Under the pieces are notes generated by a model. The model made no database searches, had not been told where the DNA came from, and saw only the letters and a list, made by a program, of their open reading frames with translations. A stretch of DNA of 5,674 bases from an uncultured Prevotellaceae bacterium (GTDB taxonomy: Bacteria > Bacteroidota > Bacteroidia > Bacteroidales > Muribaculaceae), in contig CALGGO010000104.1 of assembly GCA_937916085.1 (NCBI GenBank), forward strand, positions 1 to 5,674, read 5' to 3'. The position numbers and the translations under genes were made by a program. Shown here one piece after another: positions 1 to 5,311 of this stretch. Position 1 is the stretch's first letter; every line of letters starts with the position of its first letter.

Positions 1-83
1 ACAATTACAAATTAACACTTTTCTTTCTTGAAAAAAGTGACGAAGTCAGGAGCCCATTGATTGAAATGTTTGTTTGGTCGCAA

Positions 84-114
84 CAAAGTAAATCAAAAGG
101 GCTGAAACCACAAA
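84..114 (-). promoter_or_regulatory. Possible leftward promoter overlapping a terminator
   Basis: On the minus strand TTACTTTG (plus 84-91) matches the Bacteroidota -7 box TAnnTTTG at all but one fixed position. A TTTG (plus 111-114) lies 19 bases upstream, as expected for the -33 element. The -33 falls in the loop of the hairpin at 98-129. It would drive a leftward gene that starts at or beyond the left edge; no start is visible in the window. The match could be chance in AT-rich DNA. Confidence 0.35.
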
Positions 115-137
115 ATCTGGTTCAGCCCTATTTTTTT
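98..137. terminator. Strong intrinsic terminator, probably bidirectional
   Basis: AGGGCTGAAACCA pairs with TGGTTCAGCCCT (one bulged A) around a 7-base loop, CAAAATC. Seven T follow at 131-137 on the plus strand, the classic intrinsic form for a rightward transcript arriving from outside the window. On the minus strand the same hairpin is followed by TTTT, so it can also end the leftward ATPase-RloB-STAS operon, whose last stop is about 26 bases away. Confidence 0.8.
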
Positions 138-162
138 GCCGCTCAAAATTTTTTATCGGACA

Positions 163-363
163 CTAATGAAAATTAACCTGATTCATATCATCCATAATGT
201 TACATAGTTCATCAGCAAAAGAACGAGACATGAAACTAATGTTATTAAAATCAAGCTCAACCTCATTAGATGCTATGTTTATTGAGATGCGCAACTCAGA
301 AGCTCGCGAACGGATAAATAAATCTGCAGAATAAATGTCTGAGAGTTTTATTGTCTATTTCAT
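163..363 (-). pseudogene. STAS-like (DUF4325-type) small protein with TAG at codon 3
   Basis: The apparent ATG (361-363) overlaps the RloB stop in an ATGA, the usual sign of translational coupling. The frame then reads ATG AAA TAG and stays open for 63 more codons to a TAG at 163-165. After the internal stop the protein reads TIKLSDIYSADLFIRSRASELR, continues through VELDFNNISFMSRSFADEL (codons 35-53) and ends NFH. The hydrophobic strand followed by D-F-x-x-I-x-F-x-S-R-S-F-A-D-E-L is the signature region of STAS-like DUF4325 proteins, small domains often encoded beside ATPases. No other ATG lies upstream of the conserved part; the only usual alternative is a TTG at codon 24 (292-294), which would remove the N-terminus. 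It is therefore a recent amber pseudogene, a gene with a rare start (ATA or ATT just after the TAG), or a sequence error. A recoded TAG is unlikely, because the terminal TAG leads only into the terminator. Role in the operon unknown. Confidence 0.6.
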
Positions 364-1106
364 TGTTGTAATTGAGCTAATCCATTTTTGACAAAAGGTA
401 AAATCGCTTCCGCCAATTCAATCATATTTGTAGCAAATAGCAATGGTATTCCATTTTCATCAATGCCATAATACTTCTTTGCATTAGTTATATTTGACTC
501 AATATCAAATATTGCTTTGGTGGGATTTACACCACCAGGAATTGCCGTATTCAACCACTGTTTAATACGTCTGCTGATTTTCAAGAAGTCATCAGGAACA
601 ATGAATCCTTCAAACAAGTCATCACGTTTCGAATAGTAAAGCCAGACCTCAAAACAGGGATTACTAATGATGAGATTGAAACCTTTATTTGCAGACTCTT
701 TTTTTATCCTAATCAAGTCATTATAAAAGTGGTCAACATCCGACACAAGGTAATATGCGTCTGGATTCTCTTCACTTTCTGAGGTAGAATAATACTCTTG
801 ACGTTCTTTTGCAATTTCCAATAAACCTTTTGGGTCAAGCTTACTAGGGTCAGCAATAAACACAATTTTGATTAGAGGAAATAGATTGCCGTGATTTTGA
901 ATCACTTTAAAATAGTCTCGTTCACGACGTTCTCCACCTGAAATTATAATAAACAACGAATTTGGGGTATCAAAAGATGGTTTCTTTTTATACCCAGCAG
1001 GTGAAGATATCTGACCCACGATTTGTTGTTCAGAATCAGTCCGACCCAGTTCAACTTTCAGCGGCTCAATTGATGCGCTTCTTTTTATGTACAAACGCTC
1101 CGCCAT
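360..1106 (-). CDS. rloB: RloB-family protein, putative nuclease partner of the ATPase
   Basis: 248 residues, close to the usual RloB length. Three family blocks are visible: a hydrophobic strand ending IIISGGERRERDYF (53-66), equivalent to the family's EG-x-x-T-E-x-x-YF motif; YYLVSDVDHF (118-127), the acidic D-x-D strand; and LIISNPCFEVWLYY (145-158), the very characteristic SNPcFE-W block. The C-terminal NMIELAEAI (227-235) fits the family's N-rich end. RloB proteins were first noted in type I restriction loci and resemble TOPRIM-type nucleases of the OLD/DUF4435 kind (family knowledge, moderately sure); the nuclease role is inferred. The first motif has Gly where most members have Glu, while later acids remain. 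Residues 1-48 are charged and form a poorly conserved extension. The ATG lies one base after the ATPase stop, so the two are surely co-translated, and the TGA overlaps the next ORF's ATG. Cytoplasmic; no signal or membrane segment. Confidence 0.9.
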   Translation of the reverse strand: MAERLYIKRSASIEPLKVELGRTDSEQQIVGQISSPAGYKKKPSFDTPNSLFIIISGGERRERDYFKVIQNHGNLFPLIKIVFIADPSKLDPKGLLEIAKERQEYYSTSESEENPDAYYLVSDVDHFYNDLIRIKKESANKGFNLIISNPCFEVWLYYSKRDDLFEGFIVPDDFLKISRRIKQWLNTAIPGGVNPTKAIFDIESNITNAKKYYGIDENGIPLLFATNMIELAEAILPFVKNGLAQLQQ

Positions 1107-1107
1107 T

Positions 1108-2406
1108 TTATGAAAGTGCAGCGATTAATGGTACTGCGCCATAACGACCTTCAAGATAGCCATTCTCTATATTGATTGTATTGTGAATCTTAAAATCGTT
1201 CATGGAGCGCATTTTTGTTTCACCGTCTATCTTCTCTGTCAACCACACTTCGTCAGTTCTAATCAACTCCTGTTGATTAAGCAATTTTGTAAGATGAGTA
1301 GTGTATATTAGTTGACCATTAGAATATGATTCTGAGAACAACTTAATAAGAGCATAAACCAAGTTTGGATGAATGCTATTCTCTATTTCATCAATAAAAA
1401 TGACTTTCCCGAGCTTCATGGCATCATAGATACAAGGAAGCAGAGTAAGCACTCTAAAAGTTCCATCTGACTGCGAAGTTATTTGCATATTCTTTTTAAT
1501 ACCATTTTTCCCTAGTTGCTCAAAGATAAATTCCATGACAACATCCTTACCCTCAACTTGTTCAACAATAAACTCATCTCGATTATTGCGTGAGCCTATA
1601 AGACCAGTCTTTGTGTCTATTTGCTTCATATTCAGTTTCTGATCAATTGTGTTAGCAATCTGTTTATGCTTAATCACCCATTCATCCAAAGGAGTCTTCT
1701 CAACATCTAGCCGATTGATTCCTAAGCCTATTTTTCTAAAAACTTCATTGGCAAACTCCAACAAATCAGGGTTGTTCACCATCAATTTAATCAAATTAAC
1801 AGCATTTGAGTCAATGGTTACTACATACATCATTTTCAGAAACCAATTATACACATCTTGGACATCGGAGTTGTTAATAATCGGGAATTGATTATTCAAT
1901 GGTAACAATGATGATTTAGGATTTTTGTGAAGCAGTTGTTTAGTAGGCTCTGCATTTTGGAGATATGTAGATTTTATCTCATTACCATTACGCTCAAAGA
2001 TTGGTTCGTCCCCCTTCTCTCCAAGTCCCGATTTATATAGACCTTCAAAAATGGTTTCACCAATTGTCGTACGGTACACATAATATTTATTAAAAATATT
2101 AAACTCTATCTCAAACGAAATATCGGTTTTAACCTCATTTGTTAACATGAATCTATATTCGTCCAAATCCACATTCAACAGATGATTTGGAGTAACAATA
2201 AAGTCGCGCAAGAAACTCACGGCTTTGATAAAATTGGACTTTCCAGAACCGTTTGCGCCATAAATAGCAGCTTGTTTTAGAATAGGTACTATTTGAGTAG
2301 TATTAATATGCCCTAAAAACCTCTCCCTCTTTGGGTTAGGAAACATATCAAATTCAACTCTCTCATTGAATGAAAGGAAATTCTGAATGGAAAAACGTAG
2401 TATCAT
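1108..2406 (-). CDS. AAA15-family (COG1106, RloA-type) ABC-like ATPase
   Basis: 432 residues from the chosen ATG. MILRFSIQNFLSFNE at the start is the standard opening of this family. In order: Walker A GANGSGKS (50-57); a long middle region that replaces the SMC-like coiled coil; the ABC signature equivalent SQSDGTFRVLTLLP (311-324); Walker B VIFIDEIENSIHP (335-347) with the catalytic acid pair; a switch-histidine strand LIYTTH (366-371); and the family C-terminus GRYGAVPLI (420-428). All ATP-binding elements look intact. An in-frame TTG at 2422-2424 would add six residues, but it lies inside the likely -7 box, so ATG at 2404-2406 is preferred. As an ABC/SMC-type ATPase it should dimerise on ATP and probably senses or regulates, with the downstream RloB as effector. 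That division follows PARIS and OLD-type defence pairs and is inference. First gene of the operon, TAA one base before rloB. Cytoplasmic. Confidence 0.93.
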   Translation of the reverse strand: MILRFSIQNFLSFNERVEFDMFPNPKRERFLGHINTTQIVPILKQAAIYGANGSGKSNFIKAVSFLRDFIVTPNHLLNVDLDEYRFMLTNEVKTDISFEIEFNIFNKYYVYRTTIGETIFEGLYKSGLGEKGDEPIFERNGNEIKSTYLQNAEPTKQLLHKNPKSSLLPLNNQFPIINNSDVQDVYNWFLKMMYVVTIDSNAVNLIKLMVNNPDLLEFANEVFRKIGLGINRLDVEKTPLDEWVIKHKQIANTIDQKLNMKQIDTKTGLIGSRNNRDEFIVEQVEGKDVVMEFIFEQLGKNGIKKNMQITSQSDGTFRVLTLLPCIYDAMKLGKVIFIDEIENSIHPNLVYALIKLFSESYSNGQLIYTTHLTKLLNQQELIRTDEVWLTEKIDGETKMRSMNDFKIHNTINIENGYLEGRYGAVPLIAALS

Positions 2407-2421
2407 AATCTTATATTTTTG

Positions 2422-2429
2422 CAAATATA
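2422..2429 (-). promoter_or_regulatory. Promoter -7 box of the ATPase-rloB operon
   Basis: On the minus strand this reads TATATTTG, a perfect match to the Bacteroidota -7 consensus TAnnTTTG. It lies 15 bases before the ATPase ATG, which predicts a leader of only about ten bases. No clear TTTG sits at the expected -33 position; an inverted repeat occupies that place instead. Confidence 0.55.
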
Positions 2430-2447
2430 TATAAAAAATTTAATTTG

Positions 2448-2464
2448 GCGTGAAAATCTCACGC
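2448..2464. promoter_or_regulatory. Operator-like inverted repeat upstream of the defence operon
   Basis: GCGTGA-N5-TCACGC, perfect 6-bp arms in a setting that is otherwise almost pure A/T. Counting from the -7 box, it covers the place where the -33 element should be, as expected for a repressor or activator site. No regulator gene is visible in the window. It could also be a small hairpin with no regulatory role. Confidence 0.4.
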
Positions 2465-2609
2465 TTATTTCTATTTTTTTCTTTATTTTGTGCTAATCGT
2501 TAGAAAAAAAAGATTTTTGACCACATTTCTCATAATATAAGTCATTATTCCCCATAGTTTCACTTACAAAATTTAGGTTATCGGAACATTTGCGGGAAAT
2601 AAAATTTGG

Positions 2610-2654
2610 GATTTTGGAATTTTTGCTAGAAAAAATTGAGATTTTGGAATTTTT
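2610..2654 (+). repeat. 15-bp direct repeat at a 30-bp period
   Basis: GATTTTGGAATTTTT occurs exactly at 2610-2624 and again at 2640-2654. The unit lies in the AT-rich strip immediately before the GC-rich block. The repeats could be protein-binding sites, a duplicated upstream element for a rightward transcript, or a trace of an insertion. Just after it, TTTCTTTG (2661-2668) is a one-mismatch -7 box that would start a transcript at the AT/GC boundary. No TTTG sits at proper -33 spacing, so that promoter is weakly supported. Confidence 0.6.
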
Positions 2655-2668
2655 ATTGACTTTCTTTG

Positions 2669-3235
2669 TGCACGTGGGGCTTTCCGGCTCGTGCCGCTTG
2701 CGGTCGCGAGCTGGATCTGCCGGTGACTCGTCACCGTTAAAGACCTCGTGAGGCTTGCCGAACACCTCTCTCCCCTGGGCACTGGCGCAATAGTGAGCGG
2801 TGGCGTGGGCGCTGCCTGCCAAGCGAGAGTGAAACGTGCGCCCGAGACAGCCGAAGGATGAGTGTGCCGTAAGGACTGCCCCCTCATGCCGATGGCGCCA
2901 GCCAAGCTTGAGACGTAAGACAGACGAAGGCAGAGGGAGGCGACGTAGCGTAGTGCGTGAAGCGACCAGCGGTGGCACCCGACGGCTACGCAGTAGTCTC
3001 GGGTGTCGCCGCGACATGGGAGCCTTGCGCACGCAGCGCAGTGCCGTACGAGGTCGAGCTGTCGAGTCTGGAGCGTTCGCCTTGAGGGGAACAAGCTGTC
3101 CGAAGGTCATGGCGCAACCCGCAGCGGAGTGGAGGGTTGCGGTGTGACCTGGCACTTTCATCCGCAACCGTCGAGAGCGCTGAGCCTGACGGCGAAGCCT
3201 GTTTTGTCACCGTCCGTGTGTGCCGACGCGCAGGG
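2669..3235 (+). ncRNA. GC-rich, highly structured non-coding block; candidate large RNA
   Basis: Sampled 60-base rows here are about 62-65% G+C, against near 22% just upstream; both edges are sharp. Helices found by eye on the plus strand: 2685-2688/2693-2696; 2697-2701/2706-2710; 2721-2726/2731-2736 (CGGTGA, loop CTCG); 2807-2812/2838-2843; 2878-2890/2929-2941 (12 pairs, two bulged A); 2971-2982/2999-3010 stacked on 2984-2989/2993-2998 (18 pairs including three G-U); 3026-3030/3036-3040; 3105-3109/3145-3149 closing 3113-3120/3134-3141 (13 pairs); 3150-3155/3220-3225. Unpaired stretches on the plus strand are purine-rich (GAAGG, GTAAGA, TGAAG), which favours a rightward RNA, but strand is not proven. 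Long open frames here overlap on both strands, are rich in Arg/Ser/Ala and show no domain, so coding is unlikely. I do not recognise a known RNA class. A non-coding mobile element or foreign DNA are alternatives. Confidence 0.4.
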
Positions 3236-3442
3236 GGTCTATGAGTTTAAGAGTTGATGCAGATTCATCTGCTGATTACGTCCGATTGTGCGGTGCCAGA
3301 GCCGTGCCTTTATGTACCTTTTCCGTTCCCGATGCGCACCCACCAGTTTCGTTGTAGCGAGAGGCTTTTATAAATGAAAAAAGGCCACACTTGATCATTG
3401 AGCTATACGGACTACTAATACTTTTTGAAAAATTCTAAGTTA
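3236..3442. other. Intergenic stretch with one perfect hairpin
   Basis: This is the transition from the GC-rich block to the 3' end of the FGE-fold gene. GCAGAT-TC-ATCTGC (3259-3272) is a perfect short inverted repeat. GGCTTTT near 3363 can pair with AAAAGGCC near 3380-3387, but no T-run follows on either strand, so a terminator call for the leftward gene is weak. GAGCCG at 3299-3304 can also pair with CGGCTC at 2685-2690, so the structured region may extend to about 3310. No ORF worth reporting. Confidence 0.4.
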
Positions 3443-4345
3443 TTACAAAGCTAAACGAAACCCAAGAGCACGTCCACGTTCTGTAGGTTCAAAATAAGCT
3501 CGGTCATTAACTTTACTTAATGGACCAGGACTTCCCCATCCACCTCCACGTCTTGTGCGATATTTCCCTTTTTTAGGACCTTTTGGATCTTTTTTTGGTG
3601 AAGATTTATAATAACTATCATCCCAATAATCATTGCACCATTCAATAACATTGCCACTCATATCATAGATACCCAACTCATTTGATTTTTTAGTAGCAAC
3701 TGGTTGTGTTCCATATTTTATGGAATTTTTTCTTGAAGTTGGAATGTTATCTATACACCATGCCACGCCATAGAAATCTTTGCTGCCAGAGTATTCATAT
3801 CCTTGACTCTTGTTACCACCACGTGCTGCATATTCCCATTCTGCCTCAGTTGGTAAACGAAAGTTTTTTCCTGTCAGCTGATTGAGTTTATTAATAAAAA
3901 CCTGACAATCGTCCCAAGAGACGTGCTCAACTGGTCGTTGTAGATTTGTGCCATAATCGAATTCATGGCTTGATTCATAATCTGGATTACCTGTGCTGTT
4001 AAAGTAGCTCGGATTGAATCCCATAACAGCAATCCACAGTTCTTGAGTAACCTCTGTCTGACCAATATAAAAAGGTGAAATAGTAACCTCATGTGCTGGA
4101 TTTTCCAATTCAAAATCATTTGGATCAGCCACACAGATGGGTTCTGGTAAAACCACAAATATCTCTTCATTTGAACCCATTGTGTAGGTTCCTCCTTCAA
4201 CATAAATCATCTTAAACGTTACACCGTTTACAGTAAAATCTTCAGAAGTAACAATTTGCTTACTATCATTTGCAGATTGAGCATGGCATGTCAATCCACA
4301 CATTCCAAATATCAAAATTATAATAATATAAAGCTTGATTTTCAT
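3443..4345 (-). CDS. Secreted FGE-sulfatase-fold (SUMF1-like) protein, probably not a true FGE
   Basis: 300 residues from the ATG at 4343-4345. The N-terminus MKIKLYIIIILIFGMCGLTCHAQ is a clear signal peptide with a likely signal peptidase I site after CHA; the Cys context does not make a lipobox. FGE-fold blocks follow in order: MIYVEGGTYTMGS (46-58), FYIGQTEVTQELW (92-104), RPVEHVSWDDC (137-147), FRLPTEAEWEYAARGG (162-177), GIYDMSGNVIEWCNDYW (225-241), RRGGGW (265-270) and the terminal GFRLAL. The C-terminal part from RRGGGW to the end has no cysteine, so the Cys pair of aerobic formylglycine-generating enzymes is missing. Many Bacteroidota secreted members of PF03781 look like this and have unknown roles, for example substrate or surface binding. 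The frame stays open for 31 more codons upstream (to 4438), but that part contains the promoter, so it is excluded. Not obviously linked in function to the defence operon. Confidence 0.88.
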   Translation of the reverse strand: MKIKLYIIIILIFGMCGLTCHAQSANDSKQIVTSEDFTVNGVTFKMIYVEGGTYTMGSNEEIFVVLPEPICVADPNDFELENPAHEVTISPFYIGQTEVTQELWIAVMGFNPSYFNSTGNPDYESSHEFDYGTNLQRPVEHVSWDDCQVFINKLNQLTGKNFRLPTEAEWEYAARGGNKSQGYEYSGSKDFYGVAWCIDNIPTSRKNSIKYGTQPVATKKSNELGIYDMSGNVIEWCNDYWDDSYYKSSPKKDPKGPKKGKYRTRRGGGWGSPGPLSKVNDRAYFEPTERGRALGFRLAL

Positions 4346-4374
4346 AATAAATTGTTTTGTGGAGTTCAACTTCG

Positions 4375-4406
4375 CAAAGTAATTGCTTTTTTCATTAAAA
4401 ACCAAA
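4375..4406 (-). promoter_or_regulatory. Promoter of the FGE-fold gene
   Basis: Minus strand TTACTTTG (plus 4375-4382) is a near-consensus -7 box, followed by GC as is common in Bacteroidota. TTTG (plus 4403-4406) lies 20 bases upstream, the expected -33 spacing. It predicts transcription starting about 20-25 bases before the ATG at 4345, and it excludes the longer ORF start at 4438. Confidence 0.65.
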
Positions 4407-4460
4407 TATTTGCTCATTTTTCGGTTCACTTGCGCCATAATCCATCACTTGCGGTTCCAA

Positions 4461-4485
4461 TCAATCCTCCGAGCAGGAGGATTGA
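4461..4485 (-). terminator. Perfect 10-bp hairpin after the 76-residue gene
   Basis: TCAATCCTCC and GGAGGATTGA are exact inverted repeats around a 5-base loop, starting 8 bases after the stop of the small gene. No T-run follows on either strand, so it would be a poor intrinsic terminator. It may instead stabilise the 3' end of the mRNA or be a protein site. It lies upstream of the FGE-fold promoter and separates the two units. Confidence 0.45.
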
Positions 4486-4492
4486 TGAGAAA

Positions 4493-4723
4493 TCACCAGC
4501 CCATCACTGTGTCGTAGATCATCTCGGACCTGGCAGGCAGCTTAGCGTCGAACTTGTCAGCCAGAGTCTTCACTATAAGCTCCAGCGCTTCCTTGCAGTT
4601 GGTAGTGCAGATAGGCGTATTACCGAGCCACACGTTAGCCGAGCCGCCATTGATGTTGATGTCGATGTTCTCTTGTGCCCCATTGCTTGGAGCTTGACTG
4701 ATGTTGAAGAATTGCTGTGTCAT
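4493..4723 (-). CDS. Small protein of unknown function (76 residues)
   Basis: I do not recognise a family. ATG at 4721-4723, TGA at 4493-4495. The first half is Asn/Gly-rich and likely beta (ENIDININGGSANVWLG, 18-34). There is a Cys pair separated by three residues (C39 and C43 in PICTTNCKE). The second half reads as an amphipathic helix (KEALELIVKTLADKFDA, 44-60) and the tail ends in MGW. No signal peptide or membrane segment, so probably cytoplasmic. Base composition is higher in G+C than the neighbouring genes, consistent with a well-used or transferred gene. The opposite strand is also open over the same bases (4256-4744), but that frame runs back into the FGE gene's 5' end and looks like a shadow. 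Upstream, the nearest good -7 box is far away (4959-4966), implying a structured leader of over 200 bases; a closer, poorer promoter cannot be excluded. Confidence 0.65.
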   Translation of the reverse strand: MTQQFFNISQAPSNGAQENIDININGGSANVWLGNTPICTTNCKEALELIVKTLADKFDAKLPARSEMIYDTVMGW

Positions 4724-4791
4724 GATGATGAATTTTTAAAGTGAAACATGATTTTTACGTGCAATCAGGTGCACATGCAAGCCCACGACAG

Positions 4792-4936
4792 GCGCAAGAA
4801 TTTTGCCGAGAAATACTACCCGCAGGGCTGGAGAGAAATGCGAGTAAGCGAGAGAAAGCTTGAGCTTGCTCAAAGCCTTCCGAGCGTGAGCATTTTATGT
4901 ATTTCTCAGCAAAACCCGCAGGGCTTGTCCTTGCGC
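4792..4936. repeat. Long imperfect palindrome (nested intergenic hairpin repeat)
   Basis: Nested complementary arms: GCGCAAG (4792-4798) with CTTGCGC (4930-4936); TTTTGCCGAGAAATAC (4801-4816) with GTATTTCTCAGCAAAA (4899-4914), one mismatch; AAATGC (4836-4841) with GCATTT (4890-4895); and a core TTGAGC-TT-GCTCAA (4860-4873). ACCCGCAGGGCT also occurs twice as a direct repeat (4818-4829 and 4914-4925). The open frame across this DNA on the plus strand is a by-product. It resembles intergenic repeats of Bacteroidales, from memory and unverified. It would lie in the leader of the 76-residue gene if that gene uses the promoter at 4959-4966. Confidence 0.65.
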
Positions 4937-4950
4937 AGTGGTCGATGTGC

Positions 4951-4966
4951 TAACTTTGCAAAGTAA
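4951..4966. promoter_or_regulatory. Palindromic double -7 site (back-to-back promoters)
   Basis: TAACTTTGCAAAGTAA contains a perfect plus-strand -7 box TAACTTTG (4951-4958) and, abutting it, TTACTTTG on the minus strand (4959-4966). The core CTTTGCAAAG is a perfect palindrome. The leftward one could serve the 76-residue gene through a leader of about 230 bases; the rightward one faces the repeat-rich gene-free end. No TTTG at clean -33 spacing was found on the minus strand. Confidence 0.45.
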
Positions 4967-4986
4967 AAATATGTTTCAGAAATTTC

Positions 4987-5053
4987 ATAAATCAGGCTGC
5001 ACCGAGGAAATGTCCAAGCGAGCTTGGCGCTTCCACGGTTTGCACTGATTTTC
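4987..5053 (+). repeat. 67-bp hairpin repeat, copy A
   Basis: Runs from ATAAATCAGGCTGC to TTTGCACTGATTTTC. It folds as CCAAGC-GA-GCTTGG (core), then GGAA/TTCC, then ACCG/CGGT, nearly a continuous hairpin. It is the same length as copy B (5481-5547) with about five of every six bases identical over the aligned 60-base core. From memory, similar elements recur in Prevotella-like genomes; this needs a search. Confidence 0.75.
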
Positions 5054-5218
5054 TTCATCACGGCGATTCTGTCAGTCAAGCGGCGGCATAGAGCATGCTA
5101 TTCCATATATAAATTAACATCATTGGCGGCGGTTTGTTCCTGATGCAAAACACTAAAAAATAGCAATCTCTTCAAAGTTTTGCTCTCGAATTCAGCAAGT
5201 TTTTTATGCAAAAAATAC

Positions 5219-5269
5219 CTGAAACTTACGGAAATCTATCAAATATTAAGAGATTTCCGTAAGTTTCAG
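5219..5269. repeat. Perfect 19-bp inverted repeat
   Basis: CTGAAACTTACGGAAATCT (5219-5237) and its exact reverse complement (5251-5269) around a 13-base AT-rich loop. No T-run follows and no gene precedes, so it is not a normal terminator. The arm contains GAAACTTACGGAAA, nearly the same word that ends the miniature element at 5454-5557 (GAAACTCACGGA), which points to a shared mobile or protein-binding origin. Confidence 0.85.
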
Positions 5270-5311
5270 AACATTTTCTTCAGCAATAACAATAGTCATA
5301 TTTAAGCAAGA

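Noticed and set aside
3..173. Rightward frame open from the window edge to 173
   Set aside because: It runs straight through a strong hairpin with a seven-T run and over the STAS-like ORF's 3' end, and its sequence is not recognisable. It could only be the tail of an unseen gene.
163..363. TAG recoding (as in some Bacteroidota phages) to explain the early amber codon
   Set aside because: If TAG were sense, the ORF would also read past its terminal TAG into the terminator. The other genes end in TAA or TGA, so they give no support either way.
2407..2424. TTG start of the ATPase at 2424
   Set aside because: The TTG is part of the TATATTTG promoter box, and family members begin at the MILRF sequence encoded from 2406.
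2836..3150. Group II intron beginning at GTGCGCCCGAGACAG
   Set aside because: The first bases match the GUGYG intron start, but there is no domain V hairpin, no reverse transcriptase and no flanking split gene.
2493..3167. Long minus-strand open frames (224, 173 and 74 codons) and plus-strand frames across the GC-rich block
   Set aside because: They overlap on both strands, are Arg/Ser/Ala-rich without any domain, and the longest runs unchanged from GC-rich into very AT-rich repeat DNA. Few stops are expected by chance in GC-rich sequence.
4346..4438. Upstream extension of the FGE-fold gene to an ATG at 4438
   Set aside because: It would put a promoter inside the coding region and bury the signal peptide 31 residues from the start.
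4256..4966. Plus-strand open frames of 162 and 72 codons
   Set aside because: The first is antisense to the 76-residue gene and the start of the FGE-fold gene; the second translates a palindromic repeat. Neither resembles a protein family.
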